64,000 nucleotides of DNA from assembly GCF_025399195.1 (NCBI RefSeq), contig NW_026252087.1, positions 62,001 through 126,000 of the forward strand, written 5' to 3'. The stretch is from Umbelopsis ramanniana AG (lineage: Eukaryota > Mucoromycota > Umbelopsidomycetes > Umbelopsidales > Umbelopsidaceae). Made by a program: the position numbers and the translations under genes. Of the stretch, positions 53,648 to 64,000 are shown one piece after another; positions within the stretch are counted from its first letter, which is position 1; every line of letters begins with the position of its first letter. Below the pieces are notes generated by a model. It was not told the DNA's origin. It did no database searches and was given only the letters and a program-made list of their open reading frames with translations.

Positions 53648-56187
53648 ATGGCGTCCCTTCCACCGCCAACATCAAAGAACCCCAGGCCGCCAAAGGTATG
53701 TCTTTCAAAACCGTCAGAGACACGCTTCTTTCTCACACTCCACATAACTGATTTTCCTCGCCCTTTTCCTCCGTTTAGGTCAAAAATAAGAATGCCGCCC
53801 CCATTCAGATCACAGCTGAACAGATCCTACGTGAGGCTCACGATCGTCGCTTGGAACCAGCCCACTCGGTTCCTAAGCAGAAGATTGGTGACCTCGAAGA
53901 ACTTTCGGAATTGCGTCAACGAAAACGTAAAGAATTCGAAGATCAGATCCGTAAGAATCGACTCAACATGTCAAGTTGGTTGAAATACGCCACTTGGGAA
54001 GAAAGTCAATTGGAATTCGACCGTGCGAGATCCGTATTTGAACGTGCGTTGGATGTCGATAGTCGAAATGTGGCTATATGGCTGCGCTACACCGAGATGG
54101 AAATGAAGAACCGAAATATTAACTATGCTAGAAACTTGTTCGATCGTGCCGTCACCATGCTTCCTCGCGTTGACCAGTTCTGGTACAAATACACTTATAT
54201 GGAGGAAATGTTGGGCGACGTTCCAAAAGCTCGCGGAGTCTTTGAGCGCTGGATGCAGTGGGAACCGGAAGAGAATGCCTGGAACGCCTATATCAAGATG
54301 GAGAAGCGGTACAAGGAGATTGAACGTGCTCGTGCTATTTATGGCCGCTTTGTGAGCATTCATCCTGAGCCCAAGAACTGGCTTAAATGGGCCCGTTTTG
54401 AAGAAGAACAGAATGATTTAGGTATGGTAATGTTTGGTGCGGCTGTAATATTGATCTCCATGGCTAACAGTGCTTTTTTTTTTTTTTTTGCTTTATCAAG
54501 AAAAAGCGCGAGAAATCTACTCTCAGGCTATCGAATTCTTGGGAGAGGAGCACATTGACCAAAAGGTTCTTGTTGCGTTTGCCAAATTTGAGATTAAGTT
54601 GAAGGAGGTAAGTCATCAGCTGTCGCAGTGGTATGATCTGAATGGCTATCATTTTTTTTTGCTCACGTTGTGTTTCTGCTTCGACTAGTTCGACCGTGCA
54701 CGTGTCATCTTCAACTATGGTCTTGAGCGTCTGCCAAAATCCAAGTCGGAATCTCTTTATAACCAATACACATTGTTTGAAAAGCAATATGGAACGAGAG
54801 AAGGCATAGAAGGAGTTGTCATTGGCAAAAGACGAGTGCGTTACGAAGAAGAAATTGAAGCGAATTCTAAAAACTACGATGTTTGGTTCGACTATGCACG
54901 GCTAGAAGAGGACAATGGCGATGTTGATCGAGTAAGAGATGTTTACGAGCGAGCTATAGCACAAGTGCCACCAGCTGAGGAAAAGCGATACTGGCGAAGG
55001 TATATCTATCTTTGGATAAACTATGCGTTATATGAAGAGCTCGAAACTAGGGTAAGTTGAAGTTGTGATACTACATTTCATCATCTTCACTCTCATTGAA
55101 CACTCTTTGATGAATCCAGGATTACGACAGAACCCGTCAAATATATAGCGAATGCATCAACTTGATACCACACAAAAAATTCACTTTTGCAAAAATATGG
55201 CTTCTCTATGCACAGTTTGAAGTTCGCCGCTTAGACATCACCACGGCGAGAAAGATCTTGGGTCGCGCTATCGGCATGTGCCCCAAGGACCGACTTTTCA
55301 AAGGCTATATTGAACTTGAGATGCAACTTCGCGAATTTGACCGATGTCGTACACTTTATACGAAGTTCTTGGAATATAACCCTGCCAACTGCACTGCCTG
55401 GATCAAGTTCGCCGAAGTTGAACGGTTACTGGGAGAATACGAGAGATGCCGTGCTATCTTTGAACTGGCCGTCAATCAGCCTGTTTTGGATATGCCAGAA
55501 ATCCTTTGGAAAGCGTATATTGGTAAGTGCACAGAAAGATTGCGGTGCGGCCATTGAAAATGAAGCAAGACTAAACAAAAAATTGTGTTTTGGTCATATC
55601 AGACTTTGAGTTCAACGAAGAAGAATATGAACGCACTAGATTGTTATACGAGCGCCTCTTGGAGCGAACGACCCATGTCAAGGTGTACGTCAGTTATGCA
55701 CAGTTCGAGCTCTCGGTTGAAGAAGGCGATGAAGGTGATAATGTTGTACGAGCTCGAAAAGTGTTTGAGAATGCTTACAAGAGCATGAAGGAGAAGGAGT
55801 TGAAGGAAGAGGTATGTTGTGCAAGTCTCCTTTTTACCACGTTAGTCCATCGGCTTACTTAATGTCTTTTTTCTCTCGCAGCGTGTCATCTTACTAGAAT
55901 CATGGAAGGACTTTGAAGAGAACCATGGTACAGACGAAACAATGGAGGCTGTCAAGAGCAAAATGCCACGCACTGTCAAGCGATCAAAGAAAAGAAAGAC
56001 CGACGATGGCGAAGGAGAAGACAATGTGGTTTACGAAGAGTACTACGATTACATCTTCCCTGACGATGAGACTCAGAAACCCAACCTCAAGTTGCTGCAA
56101 ATGGCTGCAGCTTGGCGTATGGCTCAACAAAATAACACTACAGATAGTGTAACAGAGAACCAGGATAATGAGACGGCTGAAGATTAA
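53648..56187 (+). CDS. CLF1: Pre-mRNA splicing factor Clf1/Syf3 (crooked neck)
   Basis: Seven exons: 53648-53695, 53779-54421, 54501-54607, 54689-55051, 55120-55522, 55603-55811, 55882-56187; 692 aa. The protein is a chain of about 15 HAT repeats, for example '[20 protein letters not shown]', '[20 protein letters not shown]' and '[20 protein letters not shown]'. The N-terminal block '[17 protein letters not shown]' is diagnostic for Clf1/CRNKL1. Clf1 is a scaffold of the Prp19/NineTeen complex in the spliceosome, joining U4/U6.U5 components before activation. Length matches the family (yeast 687 aa). The end is basic then acidic ('[16 protein letters not shown]', '[11 protein letters not shown]'). 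An in-intron T-rich tract precedes each acceptor. Confidence 0.96.
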
Positions 56188-56816
56188 TAATGGCTGTCCA
56201 ATTCCTTCTGTAGCAGGATCTAGACCTATAGTCGGGTAATAAAAACAAAACCAAATCTTTTTTCAAATCCATTATTAATCGTGTAGTGTAGTGTCATTCA
56301 TTGTACAATAGAAGAAGATCAGTGTCAATAACTGAGATTGAAGAATCTCAAGGTCAGTTGAAACCAGTATGACTGAGTAACAGCTACCGGGAAAGAAAAG
56401 CCAAGTTTAGTGAAAATGGTGATACGAACTAGCCATTTTGCCGGTAGCCTTTTGGCATCCGTCGCATAGACTAACCATAGTGATATTGACACCCCGGTAT
56501 GCCACTCCAGAGCGATGGTTTAAACACATGGTTTCCATTACAAATGGAGATAATTTATATGATCGCTGCTAGAGCAAAAACATGACAACTAGAATAAAAA
56601 TTTCATTGTAGTTCATAATATTGGGCTAATGCAAAAGGAATGGTTTGAACTTTAGCCTATAGTGATGCGTTAAGATAGGTATAGAAAGACTGAGTAGGAT
56701 GATGAGAAAGAATTTTTGTTTTTGATCCAGCATAAACAGTATTTGATATGCAAAAAGAGAGTATCAACAATAAGGAATGGGGATTACAGTTATAATGTCA
56801 CCAACAGATGTCCTGT
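56188..56816. other. Convergent intergenic region
   Basis: 629 bp between the CLF1 and aldehyde dehydrogenase stop codons. AT-rich, containing both 3' ends; no gene or repeat recognised. Confidence 0.45.
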
Positions 56817-58748
56817 TTAAAGCTTGGATTTCTTGGAGAACAAGACAGCCCAAAGGGCCATCCAAACAGTCATGAAGGTCTTGACCTTACGACTGACAGA
56901 GCCGGGCAATCCATAGACCATGAAGGACAAGACCTTGTACTTGTTTTCATTGTAAGGGGGGTATTTGACCTCATTGACCTTTTCAGCGGAAGCATCCTTG
57001 TACATGGTAGTACGTTCATGAGTGAAAGCAGAGAAAGAACGTTCACCATGGTAATTGCCTTGACCACTGGGACCAACACCACCGAATGGCAGTGAAAGTT
57101 CCTGCAAGTGCATAAGGGTATCATTGACGCAGCAGCCACCAGATTGGGTTCTGTCCAAAACCCAGTTGGCGGTCTTTTCGCTCTTGGAGAAGATGTAAAG
57201 AGCTAGAGGATAGTCGCGACCATTGATGATATCGACGGCCTCTTGCAACTCATCGTACACAAGGACGGGAAGAATGGGACCGAAGATTTCTTCAATCATC
57301 AGATTGGCATCGTCGTTGGAGATATCAGTGACAATAGTAGGGGCGATGAAACGATCGGAGGGGTCGGTTTGGCCACCAATGGCGATTTTGGAAGCATCAA
57401 TACGATCAATCATAGCCTTGAGGCGGTCGAAATGGCGGTCAGTGACGATACGTCCATAGGACTCGGAAGCCTGAGGCTTGTTTCCATAACTCTTCTCAAG
57501 GAAAGCGCGAAGCTTTTCAATGAAAGGCTTCAACAAGGGCTTATGAATAAGGACATAATCAGGAGCCACGCAAGTTTGGCCATTGTTGTAAAATTTACCC
57601 CAAGCCAAACGATGGACTGTGACGTCCAAATCAGCATCAGGAGCAATGACAGTAGGTGACTTTCCACCCAACTCAAGAGTGACAGAGCAAAGTTGCTTTG
57701 CAGCAGCAGTCATGACGATCTTGCCGACAGCACCGTTACCAGTATAGAATATGTGATCGAAACGTTGTTCTGAAAGCAAAGCATGATTAGCTCGTGTTTT
57801 ACCCTGGTTTCTGGTTTTTTCGTGTATTTTACTCACCGAGAGCGACGGTGGTCTCACTCACACCACCGTTGATGACACGATAAGCATCTTGGCTCAAATA
57901 TTTAGGCAAAAGTTCGGTTATCAATGCAGCAGTGTTAGCTGATACTTCTGAAGGCTAAGAATATAATTGTTAGGGCGTTACACCAACATATATTAAATCA
58001 GAGAGCGGACAGTTAATTAAAAATTGGGACTTACCTTGAGCAAAACCGTGTTACCAGCAGCAATGGCACCGACGAAAGGCAGCAACAAGAGATTGACCTA
58101 TTGAACGAGGTTAGTTCAAGCGTTAAGGCATTCATCGATCAATCGATTGAAAATACTCACAGGATAATTCCAAGCACCTGCAAATGTCGGCCAAAAAGGA
58201 AAGCGATGTTAGCAAAAACGGATAGCTTGATGAAAAGACTTGCCATTCAGGGAAATGGCGCTTACCAATGATTAAAACCACGCCCTTGGGTTCCTTGCGA
58301 ACCAACGTCTTGTCAGTAGCGTTCATGAGGAAACGCTTGCTGGTCTGTTCAGGCTTGGCCAGTTTGTTGAGGTTCTGTAATTGCGAATTAGTGTCGAAAC
58401 ATGTCAAAACCCTCATTTCAAACCGAACTTCGTACCTTGATCATAAACTGACATTCATCAACAACAGGTGAGATTTCACCAATAACACTTTCAACCTTAT
58501 GTTTACGAAGATCCTTGTGAAGTGCCTCGATAAGCGCATCGGTGTTCTCAAGGCAAAGGTCGGCAAGACGCTGCAACTGTTGCTTTCTAAAGTCAAGCGA
58601 CTTTGTTAACCCTGTGGAAATTTTTTAATATCGCGACAAAATTGAACCGTAGCGAGGCAATCATCGTACCAGTGTTGTACACAGAGCGAAGGTCGTTGAC
58701 AGCGGTGGGGATTAGATCAAGCGAGGTGTACGTCAAGGGACCAGACAT
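56817..58748 (-). CDS. HFD1: Membrane-anchored fatty aldehyde dehydrogenase (ALDH3 type, Hfd1-like)
   Basis: Seven exons (complement): 58748-58670, 58611-58436, 58374-58266, 58177-58161, 58097-58035, 57954-57837, 57769-56817; 504 aa. It oxidises long-chain aldehydes to acids with NAD(P)+; yeast Hfd1 also acts in coenzyme Q headgroup synthesis and sphingolipid breakdown. Catalytic elements are all present: Asn in '[20 protein letters not shown]', Glu in '[11 protein letters not shown]', Cys in '[12 protein letters not shown]' and '[10 protein letters not shown]'. After '[20 protein letters not shown]' the chain ends in a hydrophobic anchor ('[19 protein letters not shown]'), like ALDH3A2 and Hfd1, so it probably sits in the ER or mitochondrial outer membrane. 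Exon 4 is a 17-nt microexon. Confidence 0.94.
58161..58177 (-). other. 17-nt microexon encoding the ALDH catalytic Asn motif
   Basis: Between TGCAG and GTGAGT lie the 17 nt coding for most of G-A-W-N-Y-P. The Asn of this motif stabilises the thiohemiacetal oxyanion in all aldehyde dehydrogenases. The length is not a multiple of three, so skipping it would shift the frame. Confidence 0.88.
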
Positions 58749-59002
58749 TGTAATGAATGAATGAATAAAGAGGAGTGCGGGGGTGGAGGAGCTGCTACTA
58801 CCGCGGGTTTATTTAACATGTTTGCCAATTTTTTTTTTTTCCCTTTCAAGCGGATACTGAATGTTTTTCTCAGACTGAACTCTACCATAAACATACAAAA
58901 ACGCTCATCTAAGCAAACTCCACAGTCCTCTTTTCACATGCTCTGAGTGCTACCCGAGCTAGCCAATTGTCACAATGCGGTGTATATTACATGGAATTAA
59001 GC

Positions 59003-60599
59003 TTACGCTATGCTACGTGGTTGGAATCTGACAGAATTAAGTTTAACTGCCCAGTTCGATCGAACCACTTCTTCTACACTACGGCCCTTGGTTTCGGGAA
59101 GAATTCGGTAGGCAATGACCCATACTATGGCCAGTATCACAGCAAACAAGTAAAACACCTTGCCTCCTCCTCCTAGGGCATTTCGAACAACAAGAAATCC
59201 AGCGGAGACAACAAAGTTACAAATCCAATTGGTGGAAAGCGCAATAGAACTCGCTGTAGACACCGCCTGGGTATCTACAATTTCTGGAACCATTAAGAAT
59301 GGAATAGGACCAAGGCCCACGGCAAATGCAGCAACGAAACCAATGATCGCGACAGCTGATAGGGAAGGCCACATGTTAGTGTCCATACTCCATGCAAGTA
59401 CGAGGGTCACAGCAGCCATAATGCCTGACGAATATAGAAAGAGCGATCTTCGCCCTAGTCGATCCATGAGGTAACCAGACACAAGGGTCATGGTAACATT
59501 GATAAGTGAAATGAACACTGTGATCTTGTCAGAGTATTGAGGCAGGATAGGAGTCATGATGGAGGTTGAGTAGAAAATGACCGCATTGATCCCAGAAAAT
59601 TGTTGTGTAACGTGGAGTAGAAGAAGAATACACAAGGGTTTGCGATAAAGAGGTGACGTGAGAAAACTGAACATACCCACATTTTGGGCTTTTGACGGGT
59701 GGACTAAAGGTGTATGGTGGTCTGCTTGTCCTCCTTCCTCCTGTGGATCATCGAGTTCATTCAAAAGTTGTTGCTGCTCGCCAGCTTCTTCAGCCCAATC
59801 TCGTCGCCACGAATTTATTTCATCTTCGACGAATTCAGTTCCGCGCAGTTTGACCAGACTAGCTTTGGCCGCATTATAACCTCCGGCTTTGGCCGCTAGG
59901 TAACGTGGGGATTCCACACAAAATGGAAGCAAGATGGCTTGAAAAAGCGATAAAAATGCGCCAATCAAAAGAATCCATCGCCAACCGGACAGTGTGGATA
60001 AAAACATCCCAAGCACTTGCGCAACAAGGATTCCGAGAACAATACCGAGCTGGTTGCATACACCAAAGATACCTCGCAGATCATCAGGCACACATTCGGC
60101 AATATAGGTGGAACATATCACTGTGATGATGCCAGAACCTACACCAGCTAAGAAGCGACCCCACAGGAGGATATAGAGATTAGTGGCGAGACCCATGGAA
60201 AGTGACCCAAGCAAGAGCAAGCCAGTATTGCCAAACAGGGTCAATCTGCGACCAAACCGATCAGAGAATCGAGGAGCTAATATGGCACCCAGCAGACCTC
60301 CGACATTCAACATGGACACCACCAAGGAAAATGTGGAATCACTCATGGGTATGCATGGTGGAAGCAAGGCATAGAACGTGCTGGGATCGGGGTCAGGGTC
60401 GTAATCGTGTGATTTACACTTGGATATGATAGCTTGCGGGGTATTCAGTTCACCTATATGGTATCCATATTGAAACGCACCCTATGATAAAAATTCCATT
60501 TAGCTACGGATGTCTTAATACCAACAACAGGTTTAACCGACTCACCAAGGCAATCGTAAACACCATAAACACAAGGTAAGTATTCACTTGACCCGTCAT
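59003..60599 (-). CDS. Sugar-porter family MFS transporter
   Basis: Two exons (complement): 60599-60546 and 60481-59003; 510 aa with 12 predicted membrane segments. Exon 1 codes for 'MTGQVNTYLVFMVFTIAL'; exon 2 continues 'GAFQYGYHIGELNTPQ', the equivalent of the GLUT/HXT 'FGYxxGVxxxPQ' start. Sugar-porter signatures: 'RFSDRFGRRLTLFGNTGLL' after TM2, 'CVESPRYLAAK' before the central loop, 'QQFSGINAVIFYSTSI' in TM7, 'DRLGRRSLFLYSSGIM' after TM8 and 'LPETKGRS' at the end. The first external loop is acidic ('SHDYDPDPDPS'). The plan is closer to animal class I/II GLUTs and yeast Vps73/Ybr241c than to the HXT group. The substrate is presumably a hexose but is not proven; the membrane could be vacuolar or plasma. 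Confidence 0.93.
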
Positions 60600-61489
60600 C
60601 GATGATAAGTCCAAGCGAGTATGAAAGAGCAAAGACACAAAGTTCAGGGCAGGCGGATGATGGCGTAAAATCGCTGTAAGTTGAGGTCACGCGGAAAAGG
60701 TACAATGCCCACGCTTGATGGTGCAAGCTATTTTCTATAACACAGCACTTTAAGACTTATTGTGAAGAGCCTACAACATATAAAAGTAAAGCTTCTAGTT
60801 TGTTTCTAGACTACCTTCCTTGTGTCTTCAGCGCAATCCTTTATAGCTGCAATATTGCTGACGTTGAGTAAATCGACTAACCATTGGCGGAGACTAGAAA
60901 CTCAGACATGCCCTTGCGCCGTATCGTTTGCGTTATCGCCAACGTTATCACTTGCGGTTTTGTCAAAAGTCATTCGTTTCAAAAAAAAAGAAAAGATAAT
61001 GTCCAGATTAGTTTTGTACATACAACAATAGCTGGAGGTTCGGAGTGCATATGGGCTTAAACAGTAGCCCCCTTGACCTTGAGCAAAATATTTGCTCTAT
61101 CATCAATGGCAGTGGAGGCAAAGCTGTTGAACAAAGTGGTTACGATTACTTACTTCTACGATTTTAAGGACTTGTTCGTTCATGTGCACATCAGAAACCT
61201 TTAGCCCACAAGAGGAAGAAAGAATTTTATCAGGGCCCTGTGAAACTGTAAAGAATCATGCAAGAACAACAGCCATGTAAACAACAATTTAAACAAAAAC
61301 ATGCTGTTGGCACCCCCCCTGAACATATATTGTGCGGCAATCTTGATGCGCAAGAGCGAAGGGTAACACCCAGGATATATATTCCAAAAATCATCGACAG
61401 CAGGGTTCACGAAGGAGGACCACACGCAGATGCGATGTAAAACGTAATGATACAAATGTAAGAAAAAAGCAGAAAATTCAATAGCCCAG
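60600..61489. other. Gene-free stretch before the sulfotransferase-like gene
   Basis: About 890 bp holding the promoter of the sugar transporter and the 3' flank of the sulfotransferase-like gene. Short overlapping frames only. Confidence 0.4.
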
Positions 61490-62371
61490 CTATAGCTTTA
61501 TACAGAACTGACGAAGATATTCAAAGTCTTCCATGTTGGCCTTGATGGTGTTTTCGACAATAGCAGGCATCTCTTCATTCTCTTCTTTGTTCGCATTGAC
61601 ATATTGCCCAAATCCTGTACTGTTTTGTACCTCTCTACATAACGAAATGTGGATCAGTTGTTTGTTCGTCTCCACTGAATAGTATATAAACACTTACTCG
61701 TGCCATCCGGTCCACTTGTCAAATTGCTTGACAGTTGATGGTTGCCATTCAAGCATGTTTGGAGTGAAATCCAAGTCTATAGCCTCACAGTAGCGCTTCA
61801 TCAAATCCTTTGGGTGCGTCACCAGCTCCTCTGCATCCAGAACAATCGGCGTTTCACCGGTGTACTCCCGAATCATGTCGAATAATTCTCGAAGCTCAGC
61901 ATAGCCAGCTTCACTGGGATCAAAATGATCGAAGGTGGTGGTATCACCTTTGCATAATCGGTAGTAGGAAGGTATGCTCTTTTCAGGCGTTCTAATTAGG
62001 AATGTATGCTGCATCTTGTTGAGGGTTTCCATGGGAACCTGCAGCTTGCGGTTGCTGCTACTGTACAAATAGTATGCCATATCCTTTGCAAAAACCCTCT
62101 TGCCCTTGGTGCCATTGATCAGATCCTTTGTAACGCTTTCATATGTGGCATTATTGCATTCATGGCTGTTGCAGTGATCTTCATTGAACCGCTTAGACAC
62201 TCTTCCCTGGCCAAAGTAGTAGGAGTCACCGTATGGTTCATGAAAGCATTCTATGTCCTCTCTATGAATGAAAACTCTCTCGAAAGCCGTGGAACGAGAG
62301 CGTGGATGAGTCCAAAGCATGATGGTAGCATCTCTTGGAGTAGAACTAACAGTGTTTTTTGAAGGGGACAT
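61490..62371 (-). CDS. Sulfotransferase-like P-loop protein
   Basis: Two exons (complement): 62371-61698 and 61634-61490; 272 aa. Near the N-terminus, 'MLWTHPRSRSTAFERVF' matches the 5'-phosphosulfate-binding loop of sulfotransferases (HPRSxSTxxxR). 'FLIRTPEKSIPSYYRL' matches the second PAPS-binding element (RxPxxxxxS). 'FHEPYGDSYYFG' follows the loop, as in bacterial and fungal members of this group. 'LDAEELVTHPKDLMKRYCEA' is the late conserved helix. There is no signal peptide or membrane segment, so it is probably cytosolic. The acceptor substrate is unknown, and some members of this clade have no proven sulfotransferase activity. The acceptor site chosen, GTAG then AGAG, is the only one that keeps the frame. 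Confidence 0.8.
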
Positions 62372-64000
62372 GACGGAATGAATAGGGGAAGAAAAGAAGT
62401 CTATCGAATCCGTTGATTAATAGGACGGGGTTGTTAGAATGCGTGACATGACGTCTTGTCGGAGTGAGACCGGCACCAGTCTGTTTTCGGTAACAGAATC
62501 GTGGGACCTTCACTGTCCCCTCAGCTGGCCGATGGTCAGTTGCTACAACAAATACTTGTGAACGGAACGTTCAACAGTCAAGTCATGGAAAAAAGGCATC
62601 GATAAACAAATAAGCTTTATATCCCACACACGGAAGTTGTTGGTTTCTTGTTGTTTGTGAGTTGTTGATTATATTCGATAGCTCATTGACATCTAAGGGG
62701 AACAGTTAGAATTTATCATATATGATCGGGCCATGATTGGAGTAAAGAATTTCTAGTAGTATATGAAGCTATTGATGGGTGAACGGATTTTCAAAGAGAC
62801 ATCGAATTATAATCACATTCTCATACAATTTTTATATTTCATGAAGGTTCAACCAAAGACGAGCCGAATGCGAGCCGAAGGGTAGTGTGAGCTCCTAACA
62901 TTGTGAGGTTAAGTCAAAACAATGATATACTTTGCAATAGTCATGGTTAAGCAGCTTATCAACATATCTGTTGACATCTCTGTTGAGTTATGCATGTCGA
63001 ATCTGCTGAAAACTTTAAAATAATAAACATCCACCCACTTTCCCTGCCAAATGTGGTTCTTCTTTCGGCATATGACGGCTGCTACCACAACGTATTCAAA
63101 TAGAGTCCATGGTTAGCTGTGCGTGACATTGAAATTCTCAATTGTGCTACTCCATGAATTTACACCTTGCAAACACTGACCAGTGGTACTAATGGCTGTG
63201 GATTTTGAGGTTACATGAGGTAAAGTCATTTTTTAAAAGTAGAGGAGCATGATTGGATGAGAGCCTCGCTACATGCTAGAAAAGACCAATGTTACGAAGC
63301 GAGTTTGAGCACCAACCCTTATGCACATTTAAGAAACAATCGTCTTGTACCACCACATGCCTCCTTGGTAGTCGACAGAGAAATTGTCTTCGGGTAAACG
63401 CTGTAACAATGAAACGAGCTGAATGGCGTCGGGAACGCCAGGATAGGGGATAAGTTACATCTTTAGGCAATCGCAGGACGCCTTGGCAATGTAAGTACTG
63501 GAGGCAAATTGTACTAAGAAATGCGTGTCCAAAAGAATAACCCCAACCAGAATTAAAACTGGAAGATGACCTTCTCAATACGATTGGGGTAAACGGTTGT
63601 TCCCTTTTGCGAGCAATTTTTTCAGGCAATTACTGTAAACTTATCAAAAAACGAAGAAATACTCATCTTGTTTCGTGAGTAATATTCATTGTTTGAGCCT
63701 CCTAGCTTTTCACATTGTAAGAAATCTGGAAATCTCACTGAATATCATAACCTGCAGTCAAACGGCGTTTTGAAGTTAATCACCATATCAAGGCGACGCG
63801 TAATCAATCGCCTTTAGTTCGCCCCATAGATACACATGCCTGAAATGATTTTATTCTGGCGAACATGTCTCGAGTATCAGAATGTAAGAAAGTCGTTGGG
63901 TGGCTGTAACAATTTGGTATGGTCACGCAAAAGTAGTACTTCCGGTTAGCAGGCTCCGCTTCTTGTTATTGGCCTCCCTAAATATGTAATGTCGTGCACC
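62372..64000. other. Gene-free right end of the window
   Basis: About 1.6 kb. The left end is the promoter of the sulfotransferase-like gene. At 63276-63640 the minus strand has protein-like stretches in two overlapping frames ('SFNSGWGYSFGHAF', 'LQRLPEDNFSVDYQGGMWWY') with no clean gene model. It could be an eroded coding region of unknown origin, and I assign no identity. Confidence 0.35.

Overview
This window is nuclear DNA from a filamentous fungus, most likely an early-diverging one in Mucoromycota (Mucorales-like). The evidence is: genes split by short GT-AG introns (about 50-100 nt) with TACTAAT-type branch points; the start of the fungus-specific elongation factor 3 gene; a DASH-complex Dad2 subunit; a Chs4-type Sel1 protein with a CaaX end; a carotenoid cleavage oxygenase of the kind used in trisporoid metabolism; and a FAM72 gene, a family absent from model yeasts. 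I recognise no tRNA, rRNA, CRISPR array, transposon or virus-derived element.

Layout from left to right. 0-8 kb: EF-3 N-terminus (minus), a long gap, a Chs4/Skt5-like chitin synthase activator (plus) and a peroxisomal 3-ketoacyl-CoA thiolase (plus). 8-14 kb: a ten-exon secreted GH9-CBM3c-CBM1 cellulase (minus), DASH subunit Dad2 (minus) and an unrecognised 108-aa protein (minus). 16-25 kb: carotenoid oxygenase, a Vip1-like RRM protein, a three-RRM SR protein of Gbp2/Hrb1 type and a vacuolar amino-acid transporter (all plus). 24.8-33 kb: RNase H2 subunit C (minus) diverging from the ER ubiquitin ligase Doa10 (plus), which converges on a gene joining only two of the five AROM activities, 3-dehydroquinate synthase and type I 3-dehydroquinase (minus). 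34.6-36.8 kb: a tandem array of small secreted proteins with two intact and two decayed copies. 37-43 kb: a histidine phosphatase (plus), a FAM72 protein (minus), Lto1 (plus) and an ML-domain lipid-transfer protein (minus). 43-48 kb: a Ste11/Byr2 MAPKKK and a PARP-type zinc-finger protein (plus). 48-54 kb: a type I membrane protein with a possible periplasmic-binding-protein-like ectodomain, an FHA-RING ligase (Dma type) and mitochondrial ribosomal protein uS14m (minus). 53.6-62.4 kb: splicing factor Clf1 (plus), then a membrane-anchored fatty aldehyde dehydrogenase, a sugar-porter MFS transporter and a sulfotransferase-like protein (all minus). The last 1.6 kb has no gene I can support.

Most genes are unlinked housekeeping functions and I see no biosynthetic cluster. 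The most unusual items are the reduced DHQS-DHQase 'mini-AROM', the bacterial-style GH9-CBM3c enzyme carrying a fungal CBM1, the birth-and-death array of secreted proteins, the FAM72 protein with a long disordered N-terminus, and microexons of 15, 17 and 22 nt that carry catalytic or transport-core motifs. All exon boundaries were inferred by eye from splice consensus, reading phase and family conservation.
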